A DNA stretch of 64,000 nt, from positions 1-64,000 of the forward strand of contig CALEQZ010000009.1 of assembly GCA_937908115.1 (NCBI GenBank), given 5' to 3'. The notes beneath the pieces are model-generated. The model was not told the origin of the DNA. It saw only the letters and a list, made by a program, of their open reading frames with translations, and searched no databases. This document shows, piece after piece, positions 50,740 to 59,248 of this stretch. The translations under genes were made by a program, and so were the position numbers. The stretch is from an uncultured Alcaligenaceae bacterium. Its GTDB lineage: Bacteria > Pseudomonadota > Gammaproteobacteria > Burkholderiales > Burkholderiaceae_B. Numbering within the stretch: position 1 is the stretch's first letter; every line of letters starts with the position of its first letter.

Positions 50740-51356
50740 CAATCCAGCCGATAACGCACTTCCCGGACCCGGCCATTATTGCCCGGGAAATCGTCGAATA
50801 CCGCGCGCACCAGGTATGGCATTACCTCGGGCAGGGCCTCGCGCCCGGTCACCGCGATGGCGGAAGATCGATATACCTCCTTGCCACCCTGCTGTTTATC
50901 CCGGATTTGCACGGTTAATTTGTTGCGCACCGCGCTGACTGGCACCGGCACCCAATCGGGGCCGAAATAGCCGCCCCAACCCCAGCGCGGTCCGTAAAAA
51001 CCGCCACCGTAGAAAAACGGATCCACGGGCTGGCGGGTTATCACCTGCGTCGGTTCGGTGCCGTAACTAAACGCCACCTCGAAGCGTGCGGTTGCGCCAG
51101 GCCGGGCTTCGACCAACCCAGTAGCGCCGATGGCCGCCCGCACCATGTCGCGATAGGCCTGGTATTCAAGGTTGCCGGCCTGCGACGCATCGCCGGCGAC
51201 GAATTCGTAATACTGCCCGGCCACCCCGTCCGGCCATTGCTGGAAAGATGTCACATGCGCCGACAGGCTCGTCGCGCAGCCTGCCAGCGTCAAAACCGCA
51301 AGGGCGCCCATCGCGCGCGACGCGGCCTTCGTGGCCAGGGAGTAAATCCGCTTCAT
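50739..51356 (-). CDS. DUF4136-type lipoprotein
   Basis: The product is 205 residues. The signal contains MGALAVLTLAGC, with a lipobox LAGC, giving a lipidated mature protein. The body starts SFQQWPDGVAGQYYEFV and has GNLEYQAYRDMVRAAIGATGLVEA and an aromatic/Gly-rich FYGGGFYGPRWGWGGYFGPDW segment, as in DUF4136 proteins. AGGAG precedes the ATG at 51356. It is convergent with hns and divergent from pepN. Function unknown, outer membrane or periplasm. Confidence 0.85.
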   Translation of the reverse strand: MKRIYSLATKAASRAMGALAVLTLAGCATSLSAHVTSFQQWPDGVAGQYYEFVAGDASQAGNLEYQAYRDMVRAAIGATGLVEARPGATARFEVAFSYGTEPTQVITRQPVDPFFYGGGFYGPRWGWGGYFGPDWVPVPVSAVRNKLTVQIRDKQQGGKEVYRSSAIAVTGREALPEVMPYLVRAVFDDFPGNNGRVREVRYRLD

Positions 51357-51479
51357 GACTGGCTCCTGCATGGATTCGGCATGATACCGGGATTGGACTG
51401 CCCTGCCGCGCCAAGGTTCGCGCCCGCTCCAGCCGCCCGCGCCTACAATAGCGGCGGATACCATTGCCGGTCATTTTCC

Positions 51480-54176
51480 ATGCGCACCGATCACGCCGTC
51501 ACCATACGTCGCAGCGACTATCGCCCCTACCCGTTTGCCATCCCCCGCGTCGAGCTCGAATTCGACCTGGATGCCGCCGCCACCCAGGTCACCGCGCGCC
51601 TGCACGTGGTCAGGCAGGACGACACCGATGCGCCCCTCGTGCTGGACGGTGAAGACCTCGAACTGCTTTCGGTCGCCGTCGACGGCAAGCCCTGGAGCCC
51701 GGATCGCTACGCCTTGACCGCCGACAGCCTGGAGCTGCCCGGCCTGCCCAAGGAGGCCGTCGTCGAGCTGGTCAGCCGCTGCCATCCACAGGCCAACTCC
51801 AAGCTGATGGGCTTGTATGTGTCCGGCGAAAGCCTGTTCACCCAATGCGAGGCCGAGGGTTTTCGCCGCATTTGCTGGTTTGCCGACAGGCCTGACGTCA
51901 TGTCGCGCTACCGCGTTACGCTGCGCGCCGATCCGGCACGCTATCCGGTGCTGCTGTCCAACGGCAACCTGGAAAGCCAAACCGACCTGCCCGACGGCCG
52001 CCGCCAGGCCGTGTGGGTCGACCCATTTCCCAAGCCCTGTTACTTGTTTGCCTTGGTCGCCGGCCGGTTTTCCTGCCGCGAGGCCAAGGTGCACACCGCT
52101 TCCGGACGCGAGGTGCTGCTGCAGATCTATAGCGACCCCGGCTCGGAAAGCCAGACGCAATGGGCGATGGAGTCCCTCGTGCGCGCGCTGCGCTGGGACG
52201 AGCGTCGCTTCGGCCTGGAACTGGACCTGGACCGCTTCATGGTCGTGGCCGCCCGCGACTTCAACATGGGCGCGATGGAGAACAAGGGCCTGAACATCTT
52301 CAACGCCGCCTATGTGCTGGCCGACCCGCAGACGGCCACCGATGCCAACTACAACGCCATCGAAGCCGTCATCGGCCACGAGTACTTCCACAACTGGACC
52401 GGCAACCGCGTCACCTGCCGCGACTGGTTCCAGCTCAGCCTGAAGGAAGGCCTGACGGTATTCCGCGACCAGGAATTCACCGCCGACTGCATGGCCGAGG
52501 GCCTGGACAGCCGGGCGGCGGCCAGCGCGCGCGCCGTCAAGCGCATCGACGACGTCGCCACCCTACGCGCGGCCCAGTTTCCCGAGGACGCCGGTCCCAT
52601 GGCGCACCCCATCCGACCGGAAAGCTACCAAGAGATCGGCAACTTCTATACCGCCACGGTCTACGAAAAGGGCGCCGAGGTCATCCGCATGCAGCACACG
52701 CTGCTCGGCGAGGAGGGATTCCGCGCCGGCATGGACGAGTATTTCCGCCGGCACGACGGACAGGCCGTGACCTGCGACGACTTCGTGGCCGCGATGGAAT
52801 CGGTCTATGCCGCGCGCAACCCCGGGCGCGACCTGTCGGTCTTTCGCCGCTGGTACAGCCAGGCCGGCACGCCCCGGGTGACGGTGACGCTATCCCATGA
52901 CCCGGCCACGCGGCGTTGCACCGTCACGCTGGCGCAGCGCTGCCCGCCCGTCGGCGTGGAAAAGCTGGCCGGGCCGGACTTCGTCAAGCTGCCGTTCCAC
53001 ATCCCCTTTGCCATCGGCTTCCTGGCGCGCGACGGTCGTCCCTTGCCCATGGTACGCGACGGCCAACGCAGTGACACCGCGCTGCTGGAGCTGACCGACA
53101 CGACCGGACAATGGGTGTTCGAGGAGATCGATGAGCTTCCCGTGCCGTCGCTGCTGCGCGATTTCTCGGCGCCGGTGATCGTGGAGTACGACTGGAGCGA
53201 CGCCGACCTGGCGCTGCTGTCGGCACACGACCCCAATCCGTTCGCGCGCTGGGAAGCCGGGCAGGAACTGGCCTCGCGGCAGATCCTGGCCAACGCCGCG
53301 CGCTGCGCCGATGGGCGTCCCATGCAGGTCGACGACGCGTTCGTGCAGGCCTGGCGCGCATTGCTGACCGCAGATGGCCTGGATGCGGCCTACCGCGTGC
53401 GCGCCCTATCGCTGCCTGCCGAAAAAACCCTGGCCGAGCGCATGCAGGCCATCGATCCGCCCGCGCTGGCCCAGGCGCGCGACTTCGTGCGCGCCGAGCT
53501 GGGCCGCCGCCTGCAGGACCAATGGCGGGCAGCCTACGAAAACAACCAGACGCCCGGCCCCTACAGCCCGGCGCCCGAGCCGGCCGGCCGGCGGGCGCTG
53601 AAGAACCTGGCGCTTGCGCACCTCATGGCTGCGCGCGCCGAGGGCGCCCAGGACTTGGCATTGGCGCAATACCGCGACGCAGGCAACATGACCGACCGCC
53701 TCGGCGCGCTGGCTGCGCTGGTCAACGACGGCCAGGGCCCGGCAGTACAACAGGCGCTGGCGGCCTTCTACGAGCAGTGGCAGCACGAGCCGCTGGTCGT
53801 AGACAAGTGGTTCGCCCTGCAGGCCGTTGCCCCGTCCTGCGGCGTCGAACAGGTGCGCGCGCTGATGGCGCATCCAGCCTTTACCCTGCGCAACCCGAAC
53901 CGCGCGCGCGCGTTGGTCTTCCAGTTCTGCATGAACAACGCCCGCGGCATGCACCGGGCCGACGGCCAAGGCTACGACTTCTGGGCCGAGCAGGTGTTGG
54001 CGCTCGATGCCCTCAATCCCGAGATCGCCGCGCGGCTGGCGCGCGCGCTGGACAACTGGTCGCGCTTCGTTCCGGCACTGCGCCAGGCCATGCGCGAGCG
54101 GCTCGAGCGCGTGCGCAGCCACCCGGGGCTGTCGCGCAACGTCTCGGAAATCGTCTCCAAGGCGCTGGACATCTGA
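51480..54176 (+). CDS. pepN: Aminopeptidase N
   Basis: Broad-specificity zinc aminopeptidase of the M1 family; 898 residues. The peptide-anchoring MGAMENKGLN lies near residue 262, and the zinc motif HEYFHNWTGNR (HExxH) near residue 300, with the third ligand Glu downstream in LKEGLTVFRDQEF. It begins MRTDHAVTIRRSDYRPYPF, as typical PepN; the long upstream open frame is not real. The C-terminal helical half is complete. fbp follows with 28 bases between on the same strand. Confidence 0.96.
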   Translation: MRTDHAVTIRRSDYRPYPFAIPRVELEFDLDAAATQVTARLHVVRQDDTDAPLVLDGEDLELLSVAVDGKPWSPDRYALTADSLELPGLPKEAVVELVSRCHPQANSKLMGLYVSGESLFTQCEAEGFRRICWFADRPDVMSRYRVTLRADPARYPVLLSNGNLESQTDLPDGRRQAVWVDPFPKPCYLFALVAGRFSCREAKVHTASGREVLLQIYSDPGSESQTQWAMESLVRALRWDERRFGLELDLDRFMVVAARDFNMGAMENKGLNIFNAAYVLADPQTATDANYNAIEAVIGHEYFHNWTGNRVTCRDWFQLSLKEGLTVFRDQEFTADCMAEGLDSRAAASARAVKRIDDVATLRAAQFPEDAGPMAHPIRPESYQEIGNFYTATVYEKGAEVIRMQHTLLGEEGFRAGMDEYFRRHDGQAVTCDDFVAAMESVYAARNPGRDLSVFRRWYSQAGTPRVTVTLSHDPATRRCTVTLAQRCPPVGVEKLAGPDFVKLPFHIPFAIGFLARDGRPLPMVRDGQRSDTALLELTDTTGQWVFEEIDELPVPSLLRDFSAPVIVEYDWSDADLALLSAHDPNPFARWEAGQELASRQILANAARCADGRPMQVDDAFVQAWRALLTADGLDAAYRVRALSLPAEKTLAERMQAIDPPALAQARDFVRAELGRRLQDQWRAAYENNQTPGPYSPAPEPAGRRALKNLALAHLMAARAEGAQDLALAQYRDAGNMTDRLGALAALVNDGQGPAVQQALAAFYEQWQHEPLVVDKWFALQAVAPSCGVEQVRALMAHPAFTLRNPNRARALVFQFCMNNARGMHRADGQGYDFWAEQVLALDALNPEIAARLARALDNWSRFVPALRQAMRERLERVRSHPGLSRNVSEIVSKALDI

Positions 54177-54204
54177 TCTCCAACCATTGCTTGCAAGGCA
54201 TCCC

Positions 54205-55233
54205 ATGAAACGCAAAACCCTGACCCAATACCTGGTGGAGCAGCAGCGCGGCGCCACGGCGCTGCGCCCGGAAGTGCGGCTGCTGATCGAAATCGTCGCC
54301 CGCGCCTGCAAGGCCATCGGCCATGCCGTGGGCAAAGGCGCCCTGGGCGGCGTGTTGGGCAGCCTGGAAAGTGAAAACATCCAGGGCGAAGTCCAGAAAA
54401 AGCTCGACGTGCTTTCCAACGAAATCCTGCTGGAAGCCAACGAATGGGGCGGCCACCTGGCGGCCATGGCCTCCGAAGAGATGGAGACCATCCACCTGAT
54501 CCCGAACCGCTACCCCAAGGGCGAATACCTGCTGCTGTTCGATCCGCTGGACGGCTCATCCAACATCGACGTCAACGTCTCCATCGGCACGATCTTCTCG
54601 GTGCTGCGCGCGCCCCATCATGTGGCCGGCGCCAAAGTCTGCGAGCAGGATTTCCTGCAGCCCGGCAACCAGCAGGTCGCCGCCGGCTATGCCGTGTACG
54701 GCCCGCAAACCATGCTGGTGCTGACCGTGGGTGCGGGCGTGGTGGGCTTTACCCTGGACCGCGAGATGGGCTCGTGGGTGCTCACACACGAGAACATCCG
54801 CATCCCGGAAGACACCAGCGAGTTCGCCATCAACATGTCCAACATGCGGCACTGGGCGCCACCGGTGCGCCGCTACATCGAAGAATGCCTGGCGGGCAAG
54901 GAGGGGCCGCTGGGCAAGAACTACAACATGCGCTGGATCGCGTCGATGGTGGCCGACGTGCACCGCATCCTGACGCGCGGCGGCATCTTCATGTACCCGT
55001 GGGATGCCCGCGAGCCGTCCAAGCCCGGCAAGCTGCGGCTGATGTACGAGGCCAATCCCATGAGCCTGATCGTCGAGCAGGCCGGCGGGGCCGCCTGCGA
55101 TGGGCGCGAGCGCATCCTGGACATCCACCCGCAAGCCTTGCACCAGCGCGTGGGCGTGGTGCTGGGCTCGCGCAACGAGGTCGAGCGCGTACGGCGCTAC
55201 CACCTGGAAGCCGACGCGGCAAACGCCGGCTAA
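54205..55233 (+). CDS. fbp: Fructose-1,6-bisphosphatase, class I
   Basis: Hydrolyses fructose-1,6-bisphosphate in gluconeogenesis. The product is 342 residues. Metal and substrate sites: LFDPLDGSSNIDVNVSIGTIF, with NEWGGHLAAMASEEME upstream and YNMRWIASMVADVHRIL and QAGGAACDGRERILDIHP downstream. GCAAGG precedes the ATG. It is co-oriented with pepN. A large inverted repeat follows. Confidence 0.96.
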   Translation: MKRKTLTQYLVEQQRGATALRPEVRLLIEIVARACKAIGHAVGKGALGGVLGSLESENIQGEVQKKLDVLSNEILLEANEWGGHLAAMASEEMETIHLIPNRYPKGEYLLLFDPLDGSSNIDVNVSIGTIFSVLRAPHHVAGAKVCEQDFLQPGNQQVAAGYAVYGPQTMLVLTVGAGVVGFTLDREMGSWVLTHENIRIPEDTSEFAINMSNMRHWAPPVRRYIEECLAGKEGPLGKNYNMRWIASMVADVHRILTRGGIFMYPWDAREPSKPGKLRLMYEANPMSLIVEQAGGAACDGRERILDIHPQALHQRVGVVLGSRNEVERVRRYHLEADAANAG

Positions 55234-55255
55234 CAACGCCGGCCGCCCGCCGCAG

Positions 55256-55284
55256 CGCACCGGCCGCGGGCCGCGGCCGGTGCG
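55256..55284. repeat. Near-perfect 29-bp inverted repeat between convergent genes
   Basis: CGCACCGGCCGCGG (55256-55269), one central base, CCGCGGCCGGTGCG (55271-55284). The arms are exact complements. It lies between the convergent fbp and small lipoprotein genes, touching the latter's stop. A bidirectional termination role is plausible, though no T-run is present. Confidence 0.7.
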
Positions 55285-55509
55285 TCAATCCACCTCTTCT
55301 ATCTTTTCGACGCGGTCCTTGTTCACCCGCGTCTTGCGGCCGTCGCGCTCGTACTCGTAGAACCCGGAGTCCTTGTCGTATTCCGGTTCATCGGGGGTCA
55401 CTTCCTGCCTGCCGTCGTCGCGCGTGATGACCGAAGGCGAAGAGCAGCCGGCGGCCACGCTCGTGCCGGCCGCCAGCGCCAGCATCAGCGTCAGGGTTTT
55501 CAGTTTCAT
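55285..55509 (-). CDS. Small YgdI/YgdR-like lipoprotein
   Basis: The product is 74 residues. The signal MKLKTLTLMLALAAGTSVAAGC has a lipobox AAGC, and the mature part contains SSPSVITRDDGRQEVTPDEPEYDKDSGFYEYERDGRKTRVNKDRV, an SH3-like YgdI/YgdR fold. GGAGG lies just before two adjacent ATG codons; I use the second for spacing. Function unknown, outer membrane. Confidence 0.88.
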   Translation of the reverse strand: MKLKTLTLMLALAAGTSVAAGCSSPSVITRDDGRQEVTPDEPEYDKDSGFYEYERDGRKTRVNKDRVEKIEEVD

Positions 55510-55752
55510 CATCGTCCTCCAGGTTGATAAACCGTACAGTCACTGTAGGCAAGGACGACGCGCGCGGCGGTAACGGCGCGGCAGAAAATGCGCGCCTATG
55601 TAAGGCTAGCCATGGCGTGGGCGGCAGGCGAATGCGTGCGGATGCAAGCGGCGCAAAAAAACCGGACGCGGCCGGCCGATGCCGCCGTCGTCCGGCTGCC
55701 AGCCCCGGATGCGCCGGCACCAGGCTAGCGCGGAAGGTTGGGACAGGCCGCT

Positions 55753-56739
55753 TCAGCCCAGCGTAAAGACCGTGGCGCCGGTGGTCTTGCGCGCAGCCAG
55801 TGCCGCATGCGCCTCGGCCGCCTGGGCCAGCGAATAGCGCTGGTCGATGCGCACTTGTATCTTCTTTTTGCGCACCAAATCGAACAACTCGTCGGCGGCC
55901 GCTTTCAATTTTTCAGGCGTCGATACATGAGTGCCCAGGGTCGGCCGGGTTACGAAGAGCGACCCCTTTTGCGCCAAGATGCCCAGGTTGACCCCGGTCA
56001 CTGGACCCGAAGCGTTGCCGAAGCTGACCATCAGGCCGCGCGGCTCCAGGCAGTCCAGGGAAACTTCCCAGGTGTCCTTGCCCACGCCGTCGTAGACCAC
56101 GGGCACCTTCTTGCCGCCGGTCAGCTCGAGCACGCGCTCGACGACGTTCTCGCGCGAATAATCGATCACCTTCCAGGCGCCGTTGGCCAAGGCAAGCTCG
56201 GCCTTTTCGGGGCTGGACACCGTGCCGATCAGCTTCACGCCCAGCGCGCGCGCCCACTGGCAGGCGATCAGCCCCACGCCGCCGGCGGCCGCATGGAACA
56301 GGATGGTCTCGCCGCCCTGCAGGCGGTAGGTCTGGCGAAACAGGTACTGGACCGTCAGCCCCTTGAGCATGAGCGCGGCAGCCTCTTCGAACCCCACGCC
56401 CTTGGGCAGCTTGACGACTTGGGCGGCCGGCACGTTGCGCGCCTCGGCGTAGGCGCCGATCGGGCTCTGGCCATAGGCAACGCGGTCACCCTTCTTGAGG
56501 TGCCTGACGTTGCGGCCCACGGCCTCGACCACGCCGGCGCCCTCGAAGCCCAGGCCGTGCGGCAGGGGATGGGGATACAGGCCGGTACGGTAATAGATGT
56601 CGATGAAGTTCAGTCCCGCAGCGTGCTGGCGGATGGTGACCTCGTCGTCTCCCGGCGGCGGGACTTCGACGTCCACCAGCTTCAGGACTTCGGGACCGCC
56701 GTGCTGTTCGATGCGTATGGCCTTGACAATGTTGCCCAT
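55753..56739 (-). CDS. qor: Quinone oxidoreductase (zeta-crystallin type)
   Basis: NADPH-dependent quinone reductase of the medium-chain dehydrogenase family without zinc; 328 residues. N-terminal GroES-like domain (GLNFIDIYYRTGLYPHPLPHGLGFEGAGVV) and a Rossmann NADPH site (ILFHAAAGGVGLIACQWARALG). The ending RKTTGATVFTL is typical of Qor. It has no clear operon partner; the next gene on the strand is an EamA exporter. Confidence 0.92.
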   Translation of the reverse strand: MGNIVKAIRIEQHGGPEVLKLVDVEVPPPGDDEVTIRQHAAGLNFIDIYYRTGLYPHPLPHGLGFEGAGVVEAVGRNVRHLKKGDRVAYGQSPIGAYAEARNVPAAQVVKLPKGVGFEEAAALMLKGLTVQYLFRQTYRLQGGETILFHAAAGGVGLIACQWARALGVKLIGTVSSPEKAELALANGAWKVIDYSRENVVERVLELTGGKKVPVVYDGVGKDTWEVSLDCLEPRGLMVSFGNASGPVTGVNLGILAQKGSLFVTRPTLGTHVSTPEKLKAAADELFDLVRKKKIQVRIDQRYSLAQAAEAHAALAARKTTGATVFTLG

Positions 56740-56778
56740 CGCGAGAACTCCTGGATAGGAAGATGAAATGCGGCAATG

Positions 56779-57717
56779 CTACCCTTTGCGCACGCCGCTG
56801 AGGATAAAAACCCCCGTCAGCACCAGGGCGGTGCCGCCCAGCTGCCAAGCAGTGATCGGCTCGTCCAGGGCGACGTTGGCGATGAAAAGCACGGATACGG
56901 GGCCGATCATGCCCAACTGCGCGGCCAGGGGCGCGCCGATGCGATCGACCGCCCACATCACCATGAACACCGGCAAGACGGTGTTGAACACGGCATGAAA
57001 GGCCGACAAGCCGTAAACGCCCAGGGGCTGTACCAGCATGGCCGGCGGATGGACGACCAGGAACTGCACCAGGCAGGCCACGCATGAGCTGGTCATGGCG
57101 TAGGCCACCAACCGGGTCGCCCCCACGCGCTTGAGCAGCTCTCCGGAAAAGACGAGATACAGCGCATAGGTCAGCGCCGACGCCAGCACGTACGCAGATC
57201 CCAAGACGACGGCCGGCCCGCCGAACGACACGTCGCGGGCGAAAACCAACACCACCCCGAGGTAGGACAGCGCCAGGGCTAGCCACTGCCTGCCGACGAT
57301 GGGCCGGCGCAGCCAGAGCGCGGTGATCAGCAGCACCATGGTCGGCGACAGGAATAGGATCAGCCTTTCCAGGCCTGCCGAAATCGTCTGCAGCCCGAGG
57401 AAGTCCAAGAAGCTGGACAGGTAATAGCCCAGCAGCCCCAATCCGGCCACCTGCAGGCGTTCGCGCCAGGTCAACGCCGGCACATGGCCGCTGGCGGCCT
57501 TGCGCGCCTGGACCCAGGCGATGGCCGCAAAGAACGGCAGCGCGAACAGCATGCGAAACGCGATCAGCGTGACCGCATCGATGCCGTACCGGTAAGTCAG
57601 CTTGGCCACCACCGCCTTGGCCGAAAACAGGACCGCGCCCGCCAGCGCCAGCGCGAAGCCGAGCGCGCGCCCTGCCTCGTCGGCCGGATGCGCACGAGCG
57701 GCTGAAAGGGATTTCAT
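56779..57717 (-). CDS. EamA/DMT-superfamily transporter
   Basis: Inner-membrane exporter of 312 residues with about ten hydrophobic segments in two EamA repeats (GFALALAGAVLFSAKAVVAKLTY; QWLALALSYLGVVLVFA; AVFNTVLPVFMVMWAVDRIG; QLGGTALVLTGVFILSG). Substrates of this superfamily include amino acids and metabolites; this one is unassigned. It is divergent from a second EamA gene at 57780, with 62 bases between. Confidence 0.85.
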   Translation of the reverse strand: MKSLSAARAHPADEAGRALGFALALAGAVLFSAKAVVAKLTYRYGIDAVTLIAFRMLFALPFFAAIAWVQARKAASGHVPALTWRERLQVAGLGLLGYYLSSFLDFLGLQTISAGLERLILFLSPTMVLLITALWLRRPIVGRQWLALALSYLGVVLVFARDVSFGGPAVVLGSAYVLASALTYALYLVFSGELLKRVGATRLVAYAMTSSCVACLVQFLVVHPPAMLVQPLGVYGLSAFHAVFNTVLPVFMVMWAVDRIGAPLAAQLGMIGPVSVLFIANVALDEPITAWQLGGTALVLTGVFILSGVRKG

Positions 57718-57779
57718 GAGATGATTTCAGATTCGATCGATCAGCGCGATTATGCGCGCATTGCCCGCCTTCGAATAGA

Positions 57780-58652
57780 ATGCCCCGCCTTCAGGCCCGC
57801 ACCCAAGCCCTCGCGGCCATCCACGTCGCTGCCGTCCTCTTCGGCTTGACCGGCGTATTCGGAGAACTCATCCAGGCAGGCGCGCCCGTCATCACGATGG
57901 GACGCGCGTTCTTCGCCGTGCTGGCGCTGGCGTTCTTCGCCCGCCTGCAGCGCCGGCGCCTGCTTGGCCAGCTCGACGCCCGCCGCCTGGGCATGCTGGC
58001 CGGCGCGGGCGCACTGCTGGCCTGCCACTGGGTGACGTTCTTCATTTCGGTCAAGGTCGGCGGCATCGCGGTCGCCACACTGGGGTTCGCCAGCTTCCCG
58101 GCCTTCATCACCCTACTGGAAGGGCTACTGTTTCGCGAACGGATACGGGCGGCGGAATGGCTGCTGCTGGCGCTGGTCAGCGCCGGTTTGGTGTTGGTCA
58201 CGCCGTCCTTCGATTTGCGCGATGATGGCACCATCGGCCTGGCCTGGGGCGTGTTTTCGGGCCTGTCGTTCGCCATGTTGGCCGTCACGAACCGGCGCGC
58301 GGCCGCGGGCATGGAACCGGGGCAGGTCGCATGCTGGCAGAACCTGGCGGTGGCTTTGCTGCTGGCGCCCTGGGCAGTCCCCGACCTGGCTGCGGTCGCC
58401 GCCATCGACTGGTTCTGGCTGCTGCTCCTGGGCGTTTTCTGCACCGGGCTGTCGCACTACCTGTTCGTCTCCAGCCTGGCGGCGCTCAATGCCCGCACCG
58501 CGGGGCTGGTCATCGCGCTGGAACCCGTCTATGCGATCGCCTTCGCCTGGTGGCTGTTCGGCCAGCAGCCGACGGTGCGCATGATGGCCGGGGCCGCGCT
58601 GATCGTCGCCGCCATCGTCTGGTCCGGCCGGCGCAAGGCCGATACCCATTGA
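57780..58652 (+). CDS. EamA/DMT-superfamily transporter
   Basis: The product is 290 residues with ten hydrophobic segments in two repeats (ALAAIHVAAVLFGLTGVFGELIQ, ACHWVTFFISVKVGGIAVATLGFASFPAFITLLE, TIGLAWGVFSGLSFAML, LIVAAIVW). It is not the same as the neighbour at 56779 and belongs to another EamA branch. Its TGA stop overlaps the -35 of the marR promoter. Substrate unknown. Confidence 0.87.
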   Translation: MPRLQARTQALAAIHVAAVLFGLTGVFGELIQAGAPVITMGRAFFAVLALAFFARLQRRRLLGQLDARRLGMLAGAGALLACHWVTFFISVKVGGIAVATLGFASFPAFITLLEGLLFRERIRAAEWLLLALVSAGLVLVTPSFDLRDDGTIGLAWGVFSGLSFAMLAVTNRRAAAGMEPGQVACWQNLAVALLLAPWAVPDLAAVAAIDWFWLLLLGVFCTGLSHYLFVSSLAALNARTAGLVIALEPVYAIAFAWWLFGQQPTVRMMAGAALIVAAIVWSGRRKADTH

Positions 58653-58676
58653 CAATTACTGCCTAGGCAGTATAAT
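58649..58676 (+). promoter_or_regulatory. Consensus sigma-70 promoter of marR
   Basis: TTGACA (58649-58654), 16-base spacer, TATAAT (58671-58676): both hexamers match consensus fully. The spacer holds the palindrome at 58657-58672. A start about 7 bases after the -10 falls at or next to the ATG at 58684, so the mRNA would be leaderless. Confidence 0.85.
58657..58672. promoter_or_regulatory. Perfect 16-bp palindrome, candidate MarR operator
   Basis: TACTGCCTAGGCAGTA reads the same on both strands and fills the spacer between -35 and -10 of the marR promoter. A bound repressor there would block RNA polymerase, giving autoregulation. The core CTGCCTAGGCA recurs at 59200-59210. Confidence 0.7.
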
Positions 58677-58683
58677 GTACCCA

Positions 58684-59163
58684 ATGTCGACCGAAGACCC
58701 TGCCCCCACCCGTCACTACCGGGCCGATAGCCAGTGCTTTGCAGAAGACAGCATCGGCTATCTGCTCAAGCAGGTCTATGTGTCGATGAACCGCATGATA
58801 GACCGCGATATGGCGCCGCTGGACCTCACTGCGATGCAGTGGCGTCCGCTCATCCTCATCGCCCGGGGCAAGGCCGATACGGCCGCCGAGCTCGCCCGCC
58901 TGGCGGGCATCGATACCGGTGCCATGACGCGCACGCTCGATCGCCTGCAAGCCAAGGGGTTGTTGCACCGGGTACGCAGCCAGCAAGACCGCCGGGTCGT
59001 CAAGCTGGAACTGACGCAGGCCGGGCACGAAGCCGCATCGCGCATCCCTGCGGTGATCGCCCAGGTGCTCAACCGGCACCTGCGCGGGTTCGACGCCACC
59101 GAAGCTGCGCAGCTGCGGCATTTTCTGCTGCGCATGCTGGCCAACGGCTCGGAGCCCGGCTGA
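58684..59163 (+). CDS. MarR-family transcriptional regulator
   Basis: The product is 159 residues. Winged helix-turn-helix: DLTAMQWRPLILIARGKADTAAELARLAGIDTGAMTRTLDRLQAKGLLHRVRSQQDRRVVKLELTQ. The remainder supplies the helical dimer interface. The annotated start is ATG at 58684; another ATG at 58675 overlaps the -10 and is rejected. It is the likely repressor of the efflux operon starting at 59249, by analogy with EmrR. Confidence 0.9.
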   Translation: MSTEDPAPTRHYRADSQCFAEDSIGYLLKQVYVSMNRMIDRDMAPLDLTAMQWRPLILIARGKADTAAELARLAGIDTGAMTRTLDRLQAKGLLHRVRSQQDRRVVKLELTQAGHEAASRIPAVIAQVLNRHLRGFDATEAAQLRHFLLRMLANGSEPG

Positions 59164-59199
59164 CCCGACCGAAAAGGCCTCTTTTTTTTAGGGTTATTG

Positions 59200-59210
59200 C
59201 TGCCTAGGCA
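59200..59210. promoter_or_regulatory. Second copy of the MarR operator core
   Basis: CTGCCTAGGCA, identical to 11 bases of the palindrome at 58657-58672, lies 38 bases before the efflux operon ATG. Flanks TTG and ATTAC are not fully symmetric. A clear promoter is not obvious. Confidence 0.6.
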
Positions 59211-59248
59211 ATTACAGTTTAAGCAACATTTTTAAGCGGAATGTCAGT

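Noticed and set aside
59173..59190. AAAAGGCCTCTTTTTTT after marR as a terminator
   Set aside because: The stem is only about 4-6 weak pairs with almost no loop. It is too small to claim.
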